47,842 bases of DNA from Planctomycetota bacterium (GTDB taxonomy: Bacteria > Planctomycetota > Phycisphaerae > Phycisphaerales > SM1A02): NCBI GenBank assembly GCA_022566535.1, contig JADFIR010000021.1, forward strand, positions 1 through 47,842. The letters run 5' to 3'. Both the position numbers and the translations under genes were made by a program. A model generated the notes under the pieces. The model was given only the letters and a program-made list of their open reading frames with translations, was not told the DNA's origin and made no database searches. Below, piece by piece: positions 17,788 to 28,075 of this stretch (position 1 is the stretch's first letter; the number at the start of each line of letters is the position of its first letter).

Positions 17788-18378
17788 ATGCGACTGCCAA
17801 ATATGCCGACCGGACTGATCGCTGCGGCAATCATGGCTTGGCCGGGGAATGGTGAGGCGCTTGGCGGATTTGTTGAAGAGTTCACCGACAAGGATGAGTG
17901 GATGGCCGCGGTCGGAGACTTCACCACCATAGGCTTCACCGGCTTTCCGGACGGGACATTCATCACCGACCAGTACGCCGACCTCGGGGTGCTGTTTGTG
18001 GGAGGGAATGAGAACATATTCGTGAACGATTTCCTCTTTCCGAACGATGGTGCCGGCCTCGACGACGGCGGGTTCACTCCCATCGCGGTCTCGTTCGATA
18101 CCCCCCAAGCGTGGATTGCAGTGGACTTCCCGGGGCTCGTCCAGTTTGAGCTGTTTCGAGAAGGCGAGCTCATCTACACGAGCAGCGAGTTTGGCGTCGG
18201 AGGAGTGGGTAACTTCGCCGGACTTGTCTCTAGCGAGCTCTTCGACCTCGCGGTCATTGATGATCCCTCAGATAGCAGTGTGGTAATCGATGATCTCCAC
18301 TTCGGTGTACCGTCGCCGGGTGCGCTCTGGCTGCTTGGCCTTAGCGCACTGCGCCCCCGTCGTCGACGAGATCGATAA
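17788..18378 (+). CDS. Exported protein with PSP/PEP-CTERM sorting signal
   Basis: 196 aa. An N-terminal signal segment (MRLPNMPTGLIAAAIMAWPG) is followed by an acidic, Phe/Gly-rich beta-type domain of about 150 residues (DQYADLGVLFVGGNENIF; VIDDLHFG). It ends in VPSPGALWLLGLSALRPRRR: a PSP motif, a hydrophobic segment and an Arg cluster, the tripartite PEP-CTERM signal in its planctomycete form. Such proteins are processed by an exosortase and become surface or matrix linked. A strong purine-rich ribosome site (GAGAAGAGAGAAGAG) precedes the ATG. Function beyond export is unknown. Confidence 0.85.
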   Translation: MRLPNMPTGLIAAAIMAWPGNGEALGGFVEEFTDKDEWMAAVGDFTTIGFTGFPDGTFITDQYADLGVLFVGGNENIFVNDFLFPNDGAGLDDGGFTPIAVSFDTPQAWIAVDFPGLVQFELFREGELIYTSSEFGVGGVGNFAGLVSSELFDLAVIDDPSDSSVVIDDLHFGVPSPGALWLLGLSALRPRRRRDR

Positions 18379-18451
18379 ACGTTCGCTATGTTCTTGGAGG
18401 TGGGGAAAGTCGAGTTCTTTTCCATTGAACCTCTACGAAAGGAAAGAGACC

Positions 18452-18703
18452 ATGAGAAAAGTCAAACGTCAATCCGTTGTCACTTGTGTGGCGGGCAGCG
18501 CCTTGGCATTGCTTGGTGGCAGCATCGCCACCGCTCAGACTTGTTACCGGCTCACCGACATCCGTGCGCTGGGGTTTCTACCCGGCAGCGACAACATTTT
18601 CGGATTAAACTACCTCGGCGAGGCTGCCTTTACCGCGGAGGTGAACGAAGAAAAGCACGCCTTTGTGTGGCTGCCCAACCCCAACTACGGTCTCGCCGGG
18701 TGA
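18452..18703 (+). pseudogene. Truncated exported protein, HAF-repeat-like N-terminal fragment
   Basis: 83 aa. A good ribosome site (GAAAGGAAAGAG) and a clear signal peptide ending ...GGSIATAQ are followed by YRLTDIRALGFLPGSDNIFG, then NYLGEAAFTAEVNEEKHAFV, which resembles one unit of HAF-repeat exported proteins. The frame stops after one unit, and a hairpin follows at once, so the rest of the gene is missing rather than frameshifted. It is most likely a deletion remnant; a genuine small secreted protein is possible. It has the same orientation as the PSP-CTERM gene 73 bp upstream and may have shared export and anchoring. Confidence 0.6.
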
Positions 18704-18718
18704 CGGGGCTGTGGCGAG

Positions 18719-18737
18719 CCGGCCCGTGTCGGGCCGG
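18719..18737. terminator. Hairpin between convergent fragment and rpmB
   Basis: CCGGCCCG-TGT-CGGGCCGG, a perfect 8-bp stem with a 3-base loop. It lies between the remnant ending at 18703 and rpmB ending at 18762 on the other strand, so it can serve both directions. No U-tract follows. Confidence 0.6.
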
Positions 18738-18761
18738 TGGTTCGACGCGCAACACTGCGAA

Positions 18762-19046
18762 TCATTCCCCTGACCGCGTGTCCTTCTTTTGCTGCCGGGT
18801 GTAGCCGTACTTGCGTTTCAGCGGCTTGACCACAAGCCCCTGGCGCAGGGCGCGTGTCGAGACGGTGATCCGTTTTGGTGTGCCGTCAACCAGGGCATTG
18901 ACCCTCTGAAGATTCGGCTTGAACGAACGGCGGGTGCAGGAGGTGATCTTGGTGCCGACGCCGCCGAGGTACTTGGCCCGTCCGCGATGACGAACCTTGT
19001 TGCCTTTGGCGGTTCGGACGCCTGTGATTGAGCAGACGCGAGGCAT
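18762..19046 (-). CDS. rpmB: 50S ribosomal protein L28 (bL28)
   Basis: 94 aa with the L28 signature: MPRVCSITG at the start, then [20 protein letters not shown] and an [12 protein letters not shown] segment. Only one Cys is present in the N-terminal half, so this is the non-zinc (C-minus) form. The C-terminus carries an extra basic tail ([20 protein letters not shown]). It has its own promoter (19087-19114), so it is probably expressed independently of clpX, whose stop lies 166 bp upstream. Confidence 0.93.
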   Translation of the reverse strand: MPRVCSITGVRTAKGNKVRHRGRAKYLGGVGTKITSCTRRSFKPNLQRVNALVDGTPKRITVSTRALRQGLVVKPLKRKYGYTRQQKKDTRSGE

Positions 19047-19086
19047 GGCGAGTCGGTCCGAATACGAGAATCAATTCGAGCGGAGC

Positions 19087-19114
19087 AGTATAGGAATGGC
19101 GGGTCCAAAGGCAA
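19087..19114 (-). promoter_or_regulatory. Sigma70-type promoter for rpmB
   Basis: Read on the minus strand: TTGCCT (19114-19109), a 16-bp spacer, then TATACT (19092-19087). The rpmB ATG lies about 40 bp further, giving a short leader. Confidence 0.65.
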
Positions 19115-19211
19115 GGCGAGCCGGCAAAGCGGACGCACCTCAGACCGCAGAAACCCATGGATTGGCACTGTGGGTGTTGGCAGCCAGCCCCGCACGTGCG
19201 GCGGCGGCCCG

Positions 19212-20654
<1,443 letters not shown>

Positions 20655-20826
20655 ATCTTCCTCAAGATGTGACGGAACGATCGCACATCGCACCCGGCCG
20701 GGGCGTGGGGCTCTCCAGCATAGTGTATCGGGCTTCATCCACAACGTCTAAAGGTTCCACTGTGAATCACCATTCGATGCACAGATAACCCGTTCTCAAT
20801 AGAATGCCTCGCCCTCACCGGCCCTG

Positions 20827-21156
20827 TCACTCAGCCGAATCGGCGTCCCGCTGGTCAGGTCCGATCTGTTCCTCACCGGTGTTGGGCCCGGCGAAACGTC
20901 CGATTATCGCGGCCTTAGCCCGCTCGAACTCCCGGTCCGTCAGTTGGCTGGCCCCATGCAGGTCGCGAAGCTGCTGGAGCGTGAATCCATCCGCTGATTG
21001 CGGCCCCCGGCGGTGCAGGGATCGCCGCACCGCGTAGATTGCTACCGCGCCGAGACACACCAACACCAGCAGCGCAACCAGCCATGGAAAGATCTCTGAC
21101 AGAAGGTTGGCATGGCGCGGATCGCCGGTGCTGCTAAGGGCAAGGCCTACGCGCAT
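20827..21156 (-). CDS. Small membrane protein with SHOCT-like C-terminus
   Basis: 109 aa. One strong membrane helix (IFPWLVALLVLVCLGAVAIY, about residues 22-41) is followed by a basic stretch and a cytoplasmic tail, FTLQQLRDLHGASQLTDREF, then ERAKAAIIGR, which fits the SHOCT (short C-terminal) domain often attached to membrane or phage-shock-type proteins. It sits where clpP normally lies between tig and clpX. Role unknown; a link to protein quality control is only suggested by position. Confidence 0.7.
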   Translation of the reverse strand: MRVGLALSSTGDPRHANLLSEIFPWLVALLVLVCLGAVAIYAVRRSLHRRGPQSADGFTLQQLRDLHGASQLTDREFERAKAAIIGRFAGPNTGEEQIGPDQRDADSAE

Positions 21157-21203
21157 AGGGGCACTGTAACGGCTGCGGGCACCCAGCTGCGGGGCGGTCG
21201 CTG

Positions 21204-22712
21204 CTACTTTTCTTCGCGGGTTGTCTTCTTGCGGGGCGCGGTCCTTGTCGCCCCAGGCTTTCTAGCGGTCTTCGCGGTCTTCTGCTTCTTTTCCGCAGGA
21301 GGTTTGGCCGGCGTAGCCTTTCCAGGGCCCGATTCAGCCCACTCCTCAGCGGAGATCTCCTTCACGGTGGCCTGTGCGATCACACGGTCAGCGGCCTTGT
21401 GCTCGCGTAACACGCGGGCTACTTCGCCCAGACGACCGGTTCGCGCCAGCTCGGATCGCAGCTGCTCCGGCCGCTGGCCGCGATGGATGGCGATCGCGGC
21501 AAGGCGACCGTTGATTTCCTGCTGCGATACCTCGATGTTGAACTGACCAGCCAACCGGCGAAGAAGAAAGGCAAGCTTGAGGCGATCACGAGCTTGAGCT
21601 TCGGATTCGGCACGAATCTCGGCTAGCCGGCCTTCGACCTCATCGGGGGTCAGGCCGCGGTACAACAGCTCAATGCGGTGGCCCTCAAGGCTGCGCGCGA
21701 CCTGAGCGGCCGAAAGCTTCTCGGGAAGCTCAAAGTCCACGCCGCCCAGCAGATAGTCGTAGACCTGCTCACGCATGATGGTGACTTGTTCCTGATCACG
21801 ACGCTGTTGCAACGTCAGCCTGATCTGCTCGCGCAGATTCTCTTCGCTGCCAAGGCCATACACCTCAATCAACCGCTGGGCAGTTGCCGGCTCTGTGCGT
21901 TCGGCAGCAGTCAGCCGCAGCGTCATCGTCAGCTTTGCGCCACGGAGGTCGTCTCGCTCGTGAGCCTCGGGACCGATCGTCTCGATGATGACCGTATCGC
22001 CGACCCGTTTGTCCTTGAGCAAGTCTTGGAGATTCTCGACCATGAGGCCGAGCACCGGGCCGCGACCACCCTGTCCCGTCCCCGGGAAGATGATTACCGC
22101 TTCGTCCTCCTGGAAGAATGGTTCCTTCTCGTCGTTCTTGGTGACCGTCACGTGCGCGAGGAGCCGATCGCCCGGCTGGAAATCGCCTTCAATTCGCTTG
22201 GGCGTACCGAGCTGCTGCAACTGCCGCGTGAGCTCGGTTTCGATGTGCTCCTCGGTGATCTCCAATATGGGTTTGGTGATCTCGATCCCGTCGAGCGGCG
22301 GCAGGTCGAATTCCGGTACGACCTCGACATCAAACACGAAGGTAAGTGGCTTGCCCTCTTCGATTTGCAGTTTGTCTACCGATTCGGCCGGTTCGGGCTC
22401 GCCGACGGGCTCAACATGGTGTTCTTCGATTGCCTTGGCGTAGGCGTCGGCGATGAGTTTGTTCTTCGTTTCATCGCGCATCGCTGAGCCGAATCGCTTC
22501 TCCAGCAACCGCCGAGGAACCTTGCCGCGGCGAAAGCCGGGAATGGCGGTCTCGGTAGCCATAGTGCCAAGCGACTCTTCGAGCTTCTGAGCGATGGCCT
22601 CGCTGGGGATGGTGATCGTCAGCCGCTTCGTCGCCGGACCGACATTCTCGATCTCGACCTTGTTGGCGGTCTTGCCAGCGGGCTGGGGAGTGGTGGAGGT
22701 GGCGTCTGCCAT
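21204..22712 (-). CDS. tig: Trigger factor, ribosome-associated chaperone
   Basis: Folding helper at the ribosome exit tunnel, 502 aa from the ATG at 22712. The N-terminal domain carries the ribosome-binding loop GFRRGKVP (residues 59-66). A FKBP-like middle domain (about 165-260) is divergent, and a long helical C-terminal domain follows. The last 50 residues are a Lys/Ala/Pro-rich tail (TPAKPPAEKKQKTAKTARKP) beyond the usual end at about 430-450. The frame is open upstream to 22841, but that part lies across the promoter, and the inner ATG has GGAG nine bases before it. Confidence 0.95.
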   Translation of the reverse strand: MADATSTTPQPAGKTANKVEIENVGPATKRLTITIPSEAIAQKLEESLGTMATETAIPGFRRGKVPRRLLEKRFGSAMRDETKNKLIADAYAKAIEEHHVEPVGEPEPAESVDKLQIEEGKPLTFVFDVEVVPEFDLPPLDGIEITKPILEITEEHIETELTRQLQQLGTPKRIEGDFQPGDRLLAHVTVTKNDEKEPFFQEDEAVIIFPGTGQGGRGPVLGLMVENLQDLLKDKRVGDTVIIETIGPEAHERDDLRGAKLTMTLRLTAAERTEPATAQRLIEVYGLGSEENLREQIRLTLQQRRDQEQVTIMREQVYDYLLGGVDFELPEKLSAAQVARSLEGHRIELLYRGLTPDEVEGRLAEIRAESEAQARDRLKLAFLLRRLAGQFNIEVSQQEINGRLAAIAIHRGQRPEQLRSELARTGRLGEVARVLREHKAADRVIAQATVKEISAEEWAESGPGKATPAKPPAEKKQKTAKTARKPGATRTAPRKKTTREEK

Positions 22713-22750
22713 CGAGCTGTTCTCCGCATTCCATGCCGTCGGGGCGCAGT

Positions 22751-22778
22751 ACGATACCACAGCGACGCGGCGGAACAA
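22751..22778 (-). promoter_or_regulatory. Candidate promoter for tig
   Basis: On the minus strand: TTGTTC (22778-22773), a 16-bp spacer, TATCGT (22756-22751), about 38 bp before the tig ATG. Confidence 0.45.
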
Positions 22779-22872
22779 AGCACGGGTAGCCCCCGGACAC
22801 TCATTCGGGGCCGGGAGATCAGTTGATGTCCCCGCATGCATCTACGGGGGCGGTGGTGACCCAGAATTCGCC

Positions 22873-25059
22873 CTACCTGAGAAACAACATCTCACCGTAG
22901 GTCGGCAAGGTCCACAGATCGGCGGGGATCACGGATTCCAGCGCATCAGATGCCGCGCGGGCACGATCCATCGCCGGGATGAGCGTATCGCGAATGTGCC
23001 TTGCCTGCCGCTCGGAGTTGGTGAGCTGGTGGGTCTCGGCCTGATGGACGGCCTGGGTGGCGTCTCGGAGCCCATCGATCATGTCCACAAGTTCCTGCAA
23101 CCCAGCGCGCGTATTCTCGCAATCGACACCTGCGGCCTGCGTAGCGGCGACCGCCTCGGCCACCTCCGTTTGATGTCGCAGCGCCGCTGGCAGTACCTGC
23201 GTCTTGAGCATGGACACCATCGTCCGGGCCTCAATGCCCACGATCGTGCTGTATTGGTCCCATAGCACCGCTACCCTGGCCCGAAGTTCCCGGTTGTTCA
23301 AGACGCGGTACTTGCTGAAGAGGTTCAGCGCCTTCTTGGATTTCAAGGTCGGCAAGGCATCGACAGTGGACTGGAGGTTTGGCAGGCCGCGCCGCTGCGC
23401 TTCCTCATGCCACTTGGGGTCGTAATTGTCGCCGTCGAAAACGACTTGGCGGTGCTGATGCACAACATCCCGGAGCACGGACCTGACTGCGGCTTCGAGG
23501 ATCTGCGGGGTCGGGTCCTTGCCCACTCGTTCTTCCAGCTTGGTGGCCAGGAAGTCCAACGACTCAGCGATAATGGTGTTGAGCACGGTGTTGGGCCAGG
23601 CGATCGAGGAGCTTGCGCCGATGGCCCGGAACTCGAACTTGTTTCCAGTGAAGGCGACCGGACTGGTGCGGTTGCGATCGCTGCTGTGCCGAGGGATTTG
23701 AGGCAATGTACGAGCACCGAGATCCATGCGCCCGCCCGTCTTTGTGGACCTGGGCTCTCCGAGCTTCAACTGGTCCAGAATGTCGTTGAGCATCTCACCA
23801 AGGTAGATGGAGATGATCGCAGGCGGAGCCTCGTTCGCGCCGAGGCGATGATCATTCCCGGCCCCGGCGACGGACGCGCGAAGCAGGTCCGCGTGCACAT
23901 CAATGGCTCGAACCACCGCCATGACAAAGACCAGAAACTGCATGTTCGTGTGCGCTTCATCCCGCGGATCTAGTAGGTTCACGCCGGTGTCCGTGGCGAT
24001 CGACCAGTTGTTGTGCTTACCCGAGCCGTTGATGCCCGCGAATGGCTTTTCGTGCAACACGCAAACCAAGCCGTGATGCCGCGCGCAGGTGCGCATCGTG
24101 TGCATGGTGAGCATCTGGTGATCGGTAGCGACGTTCGCGTTCTCGAAGATCGGAGCGATCTCGTACTGGCCCGGGGCAACCTCGTTATGCCGCGTCTTCA
24201 CGGGAACGCTCAGCTCATACAACCGGCGCTCGACCTCGTTCATGAACGCCATGACCCGCTCAGCGATCGCTCCGAAATAGTGATCGTCGAGCTGATGGCC
24301 TTTAGGAGCTGGGGCGCCGATGAGCGTTCGGCCGCAAATCTGCAGGTCAGGCCGGCGGTTGTAGAACTCCTCGTCGATCAGAAAGTACTCTTGTTCAGAG
24401 CCTAAGGTCGTGATGACCTGCGACACGCCTTCGTCGGTGCTGAAGATCCGCAGAATCCGCATCGCCTGTTTGCTGACGGCCTGAATCGAGCGCAGCAGGG
24501 GGGTCTTCGTGTCCAGAGCCTCGCCGGTCCACGACACGAACGCCGTCGGGATGCACAGCGTCGCGCCGCTGTCCGTCTTGAGAACGAACGCCGGGCTGGT
24601 CGCATCCCAGGCGGTGTAGCCGCGGGCTTCGTAGGTGTCGCGGATCCCGCCGGAAGGAAATGAGCTTGCGTCAGGTTCGCCGCGAATCAGCTCATCACCG
24701 GAGAACTTCGCGATCGCCCGACCCTCGCCGTCCGGAGCCAGGAACGCATCGTGCTTCTCAGCGGTGGAGCCGGTCAGCGGTTGGAACCAATGGCAGTAGT
24801 GCGTGCAGCCGTGCTCGAGCGCCCACTCCTTCATGGCTGCGGCCACCGTGTTGGCGATGGCCGGGTCCAGCGGCACGCCCTGTTTCATCGTCCGCTGAAG
24901 TTTGCGAAATACCTCTTCGGAGAGACGTTTGAGCATCACATCACCGGTGAAGGTGAGTGAGCCGAACACATCGGTCAGCGGGCCTTTCGTGGATGTGCGA
25001 TCCATGTCGGTGGGCGCTTGGGTCCCGGCGGTTGAGCGGTCCATGCACGAAGCGGTCAT
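22873..25059 (-). CDS. glnN: Glutamine synthetase type III (GlnN)
   Basis: ATP-dependent synthesis of glutamine from glutamate and ammonia. 728 aa, the size of type III enzymes (types I and II are 350-470 aa). It shows [35 protein letters not shown] with metal-ligand Glu residues, [20 protein letters not shown], and [20 protein letters not shown] around the ATP and glutamate sites. The ATG at 25059 has AAGGAG five bases upstream and is preferred to the ATG two codons earlier. It lies on the same strand as trpA (209-bp gap upstream) and tig downstream, each with its own likely promoter. Confidence 0.95.
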   Translation of the reverse strand: MTASCMDRSTAGTQAPTDMDRTSTKGPLTDVFGSLTFTGDVMLKRLSEEVFRKLQRTMKQGVPLDPAIANTVAAAMKEWALEHGCTHYCHWFQPLTGSTAEKHDAFLAPDGEGRAIAKFSGDELIRGEPDASSFPSGGIRDTYEARGYTAWDATSPAFVLKTDSGATLCIPTAFVSWTGEALDTKTPLLRSIQAVSKQAMRILRIFSTDEGVSQVITTLGSEQEYFLIDEEFYNRRPDLQICGRTLIGAPAPKGHQLDDHYFGAIAERVMAFMNEVERRLYELSVPVKTRHNEVAPGQYEIAPIFENANVATDHQMLTMHTMRTCARHHGLVCVLHEKPFAGINGSGKHNNWSIATDTGVNLLDPRDEAHTNMQFLVFVMAVVRAIDVHADLLRASVAGAGNDHRLGANEAPPAIISIYLGEMLNDILDQLKLGEPRSTKTGGRMDLGARTLPQIPRHSSDRNRTSPVAFTGNKFEFRAIGASSSIAWPNTVLNTIIAESLDFLATKLEERVGKDPTPQILEAAVRSVLRDVVHQHRQVVFDGDNYDPKWHEEAQRRGLPNLQSTVDALPTLKSKKALNLFSKYRVLNNRELRARVAVLWDQYSTIVGIEARTMVSMLKTQVLPAALRHQTEVAEAVAATQAAGVDCENTRAGLQELVDMIDGLRDATQAVHQAETHQLTNSERQARHIRDTLIPAMDRARAASDALESVIPADLWTLPTYGEMLFLR

Positions 25060-25113
25060 CGGCACTCCTTGCGATTGGCGTAACTGCGAGCAGGGTCAGC
25101 AGCGAGATGCGGA

Positions 25114-25140
25114 GTATTACAAACTTGGGTCGCCTTGCAA
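25114..25140 (-). promoter_or_regulatory. Candidate promoter for glnN
   Basis: On the minus strand: TTGCAA (25140-25135), a 15-bp spacer, TAATAC (25119-25114), about 55 bp before the glnN ATG in a locally AT-richer stretch. Confidence 0.4.
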
Positions 25141-25274
25141 GCCGATGTCGTTGAAACCTCAACATATTGTATGAAACGGACCCGACATCTCCATCTGGTG
25201 TGACGGATTTCGCCCGCGGGCTCGTCCCGACGGCACTGCCGTGATCTCTGCGAACGCCCTGCGCTACGCGGTGA

Positions 25275-26087
25275 CTACTGGGCGTCAGATCGACGGCGTT
25301 TGGTCAGAGCTGCGGCCAGCGTGCGGGCGAAGTCCGCCGCCGCCGACACCGCCTCGCCGTCGGGGCCCATCCGCCGAACGATCGCCGAGCCGACGATCGC
25401 TGCGTCCGCCAGCTCCGTAACCGCTGACACATGCTCTGGTTCGGAGATTCCGAAGCCCACCGCGATTGGCAGATCGGTATGTCGGCGGACCGATTCGACG
25501 CGGGCGGCGATGTCCGGCGCCGCGTCACGCTCGCCGGTAATCCCCGCCCGGGCCAGCACATACACGAACCCACTGCAAAGCCCGACGATCCGCTCGATGC
25601 GATCGTCCGGTGTGGTCGGTGCGATCAGGAGGCTAAGCGTCATCCCGTGCCCGGCCGCAAGCTCAGCCACGGCGGGGGCGCCGGACAGATCGATGTCGGG
25701 AATGATCAGCCCGTCGAACCCGGCTTCGGCCGCGTCGGCGAGGAACTGCTGCGGACCCATCCGCTGCACGATCGAATCGCTGACCATTGCCACCAGGCCC
25801 ACACTTGTGGCTTGGCGGAGTTGGCCGACGATTTTGAAGACTGCCCCCGGCGTTACGCCAGCCCCCAACGCCACGTGCATCGACGCCGCGATCACCGGGC
25901 CGTCCGCAATCGGATCGGAAAAGGGAATCCCCAGCTCGATGATGCTTGCACCGGCCGTCTCCAGGGCGGGGACCACCTCGGCCGTCACCTCCAGCGACGG
26001 ATAGCCCGCGGTCACGAACGGGATCAGCGCCGTACGACCCTCGGCCCGCAGCCGGGCGAAAATATCATCAATCCGCAAAGAAGCCAT
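25275..26087 (-). CDS. trpA: Tryptophan synthase alpha subunit
   Basis: Cleaves indole-3-glycerol phosphate to indole for the beta subunit. 270 aa TIM barrel with catalytic Glu51 (IIELGIPFSDP) and Asp62 (PIADGPVI), matching Glu49/Asp60 of the Salmonella enzyme. The phosphate-binding VGFGISEPEHV and a GSAIVRR segment close the barrel. No trpB or other trp gene adjoins, so the pathway is dispersed. The mazG-like gene lies 48 bp upstream on the same strand. Confidence 0.95.
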   Translation of the reverse strand: MASLRIDDIFARLRAEGRTALIPFVTAGYPSLEVTAEVVPALETAGASIIELGIPFSDPIADGPVIAASMHVALGAGVTPGAVFKIVGQLRQATSVGLVAMVSDSIVQRMGPQQFLADAAEAGFDGLIIPDIDLSGAPAVAELAAGHGMTLSLLIAPTTPDDRIERIVGLCSGFVYVLARAGITGERDAAPDIAARVESVRRHTDLPIAVGFGISEPEHVSAVTELADAAIVGSAIVRRMGPDGEAVSAAADFARTLAAALTKRRRSDAQ

Positions 26088-26135
26088 AAGCCCCGCGCGA
26101 TGCCCATATAGCCCCGGGCTTGCCCGGGGCGTCCC

Positions 26136-26429
26136 TCACTTCGTCCCCTTCGGCCCCCCGCCCTCGACGTACTTCTTCCGCACGGCCTCATCGAGATCGA
26201 CGCCGGTGACGTTGGCCAGCGTCGCCAGCCACGCGAGCACATCGGCGAACTCGTCTTCGAGCTCGGGCTGATTCGCCGCCGGCGGATCGCCGCGCTGTTG
26301 CTTGCCGATCGCCTTGGCCAGTTCACCGACCTCTTCAGCAAACCACAAAAACGTCCCCGGCGCTCCCCGCGCCGAATCCGTCGCGTAGTACCGCTCCCGA
26401 ATCAGTTCTTGAAACTCAGCAATATCCAT
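26136..26429 (-). CDS. MazG-like nucleotide pyrophosphohydrolase
   Basis: 97 aa all-alpha NTP pyrophosphatase of the MazG/dCTPase superfamily, likely a house-cleaning hydrolase of non-canonical nucleotides. The metal-binding helices are visible: WFAEEVGELAKAIG (EExxE) and LEDEFADVLAWLATLAN (ExxxD). The single-domain length fits the small MazG-like group. It lies 14 bp downstream of tRNA-Arg on the same strand and upstream of trpA, so it may be co-transcribed with either. Confidence 0.85.
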   Translation of the reverse strand: MDIAEFQELIRERYYATDSARGAPGTFLWFAEEVGELAKAIGKQQRGDPPAANQPELEDEFADVLAWLATLANVTGVDLDEAVRKKYVEGGGPKGTK

Positions 26430-26443
26430 CGAGGCGAGGCAAA

Positions 26444-26517
26444 CATCCGCGGCAGGACTCGAACCTGCGACCTTCTGCTCCGGAGGCAGACGCTCTATCC
26501 AACTGAGCTACGCGGAC
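26444..26517 (-). tRNA. tRNA-Arg (anticodon CCG)
   Basis: Folds as a full cloverleaf: acceptor GTCCGCG/CGCGGAT (G-U at the end), D stem GCTC/GAGC, anticodon stem TCTGC/GCAGA with loop CTCCGGA, T stem GCAGG/CCTGC with TTCGAGT loop, discriminator G. The anticodon CCG (complement of 26481-26483) reads CGG. CCA is not encoded. A TATACA -10-like sequence lies 13 bp upstream (26535-26530 on the minus strand). Confidence 0.95.
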
Positions 26518-26567
26518 CTGTGCCGGCATTGTATACAGCGGCGCGAGGAACGGGGGGACGAAGAAAT

Positions 26568-26600
26568 CTCACCACTGAGCCGCAGAGAATGCAGAGGAAG
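26568..26600. repeat. CACCACtGAG..CAGAGaatgCAGAGG-type intergenic motif
   Basis: A direct-repeat-like CAGAG tract resembling the ACCACAGAG..CACAGAG motif scattered through many environmental bacterial genomes. Only one copy is seen here. Confidence 0.3.
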
Positions 26601-26631
26601 AGGTAAGTCGGGTTGGACCCGAGGGCGCAGC

Positions 26632-26682
26632 GTTTAGCCGTCGCCGCCGGGCGACGCGCGGGCCCCAGGCCCGCCGCTAAAC
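26632..26682. repeat. GTTTAGC palindromic element, copy 1
   Basis: The ends GTTTAGC/GCTAAAC pair (7 bp). Inside are two perfect hairpins, CGTCGCC-GCCG-GGCGACG and GCGGGCC-CCA-GGCCCGC, so the 51 bases can fold as a three-way junction. It ends 7 bp before the ATG of the MFS gene and occupies the place of its ribosome site. Confidence 0.75.
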
Positions 26683-26689
26683 TCCGATC

Positions 26690-27940
26690 ATGACGCGGCC
26701 AATGAACGGTGACCCTAGCCCGACGCCGTTGGGGGCGGTCCTCGCCTTGACCGCCTTGTGCTCGCTGGGCACGGGCGTGTTCTGGAACGGCATGGCGTTC
26801 ATCGCCAAGCACGCCTACGACTTCACGCAGACGCGCAATCTGCTGCTGTACGCGATGATGGGTGCGATCTATACCATCGGTGCGTTCAGGGCCGGCGCAA
26901 TCACGCGATGGGTCGATCGTTGGCTTCGGCCGAGAGACGTCCTCGTCGTTCTCGTTGGTGTCCAGGCGGTGGTCTGTCTCGGGCCGATTGCATTTCAAGG
27001 CCAATGGGCGCTGTGGCTGGCGGTGGCGGGTGTGACCTTCCTCTCGTCGATCCTCTGGCCGATCATTGAAAGCTATCTGACCGCGGGGCGGCACGGGGCT
27101 TCGATGCGCTCCGCCATCGGATGGTTCAACCTGACGTGGGCGCCTGCGGTGGCGCTGCCTTTACTCTTGATGGCGCCGATTCTCGAAACCCACGGCGAGT
27201 GGGCGATCGGCGGGTTCGCCGGGGCGAACTTCCTGGCCTTGGCGGCGCTGATCTGGTTTGCCCCGCGCCCCGGCCACCACGATTCCGGTCTGGCTGAAGC
27301 GCACGTGGGATCGGAGTATCGATTGTTGCTGCGGTCGGCGCGGGTGCTGCTGCCGCTGAGTTACGTGCTGATCTCGGCGATGAACCCGATCCTGCCGTAT
27401 CGCTTTGAAGCGGTGGGCGTTGAGGTGGGGTGGGAGACGCCGGCGACGGCGACCTGGACAATTGTGCGGGTCGCGGCGTTCGTCGTGATGTGGCGGATGG
27501 CGTTCTGGCACGGGCGGTGGGGGACACTCTTGCTCGGCGCGGCCACGATGACCGGCGGCTTCGCGCTGGTGGTTACGGGCGCGAGCCTGGGGCTGATGCT
27601 CGTCGGATTCGCCAGTCTCGGCGTGGGGCTGGGCGTGATCTATTACGCTGCGCTTTACTATGCCTTGGCCGTCGGCCGGGCCAAGGTCGAGGCCGGCGGC
27701 ACACATGAAGGGCTCATCGGCGCCGGGTACGCCGTCGGACCGTTAGCCGCACTGGTCGGGGGGCACCTCCCCCGTACATTGGGATTGAAGATCGCCGACG
27801 GAGCCGGGATCGTCGCAATCGTCTGGGTGCTGATCGCCCTGGCCGGTGTCCCGGCGGTTCGCCCGTACCTGCACGCCCGCAAGCTTCGCAAGCAACTCGC
27901 CGCCTCTCCCAACGGGACCGCAGGCGCGCGCTCCAACTGA
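26690..27940 (+). CDS. Major facilitator superfamily transporter
   Basis: 416 aa with about twelve hydrophobic segments, the first at about residues 14-35 and the last near 380-398, separated by a short cytoplasmic loop in the middle (APRPGHHDSGLAEAHVGSEY). The layout fits MFS. No substrate motif is recognisable. A basic C-terminal tail (HARKLRKQLAASPNG) follows. There is no Shine-Dalgarno sequence before the ATG at 26690; palindromic element copy 1 lies directly in front. The neighbours do not suggest a substrate. Confidence 0.75.
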   Translation: MTRPMNGDPSPTPLGAVLALTALCSLGTGVFWNGMAFIAKHAYDFTQTRNLLLYAMMGAIYTIGAFRAGAITRWVDRWLRPRDVLVVLVGVQAVVCLGPIAFQGQWALWLAVAGVTFLSSILWPIIESYLTAGRHGASMRSAIGWFNLTWAPAVALPLLLMAPILETHGEWAIGGFAGANFLALAALIWFAPRPGHHDSGLAEAHVGSEYRLLLRSARVLLPLSYVLISAMNPILPYRFEAVGVEVGWETPATATWTIVRVAAFVVMWRMAFWHGRWGTLLLGAATMTGGFALVVTGASLGLMLVGFASLGVGLGVIYYAALYYALAVGRAKVEAGGTHEGLIGAGYAVGPLAALVGGHLPRTLGLKIADGAGIVAIVWVLIALAGVPAVRPYLHARKLRKQLAASPNGTAGARSN

Positions 27941-28075
27941 GCGACTGCATCACCGACCCTCGACCTCCAAGGTCGCGCGGTTGGCTTACCGCGGATCACG
28001 TTAACCCCAAGCGCGCTATCGTACTGTGGGGCACCCGAAGTGCTCTCAAGCCAGGAAGGATTAGGAGAATCGACC

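Noticed and set aside
17473..18108. 211-aa open frame on the minus strand opposite the PSP-CTERM gene
   Set aside because: Its reading overlaps the well-supported exported protein, has no recognisable domain and no ribosome site; it is a by-product of GC-rich codon use.
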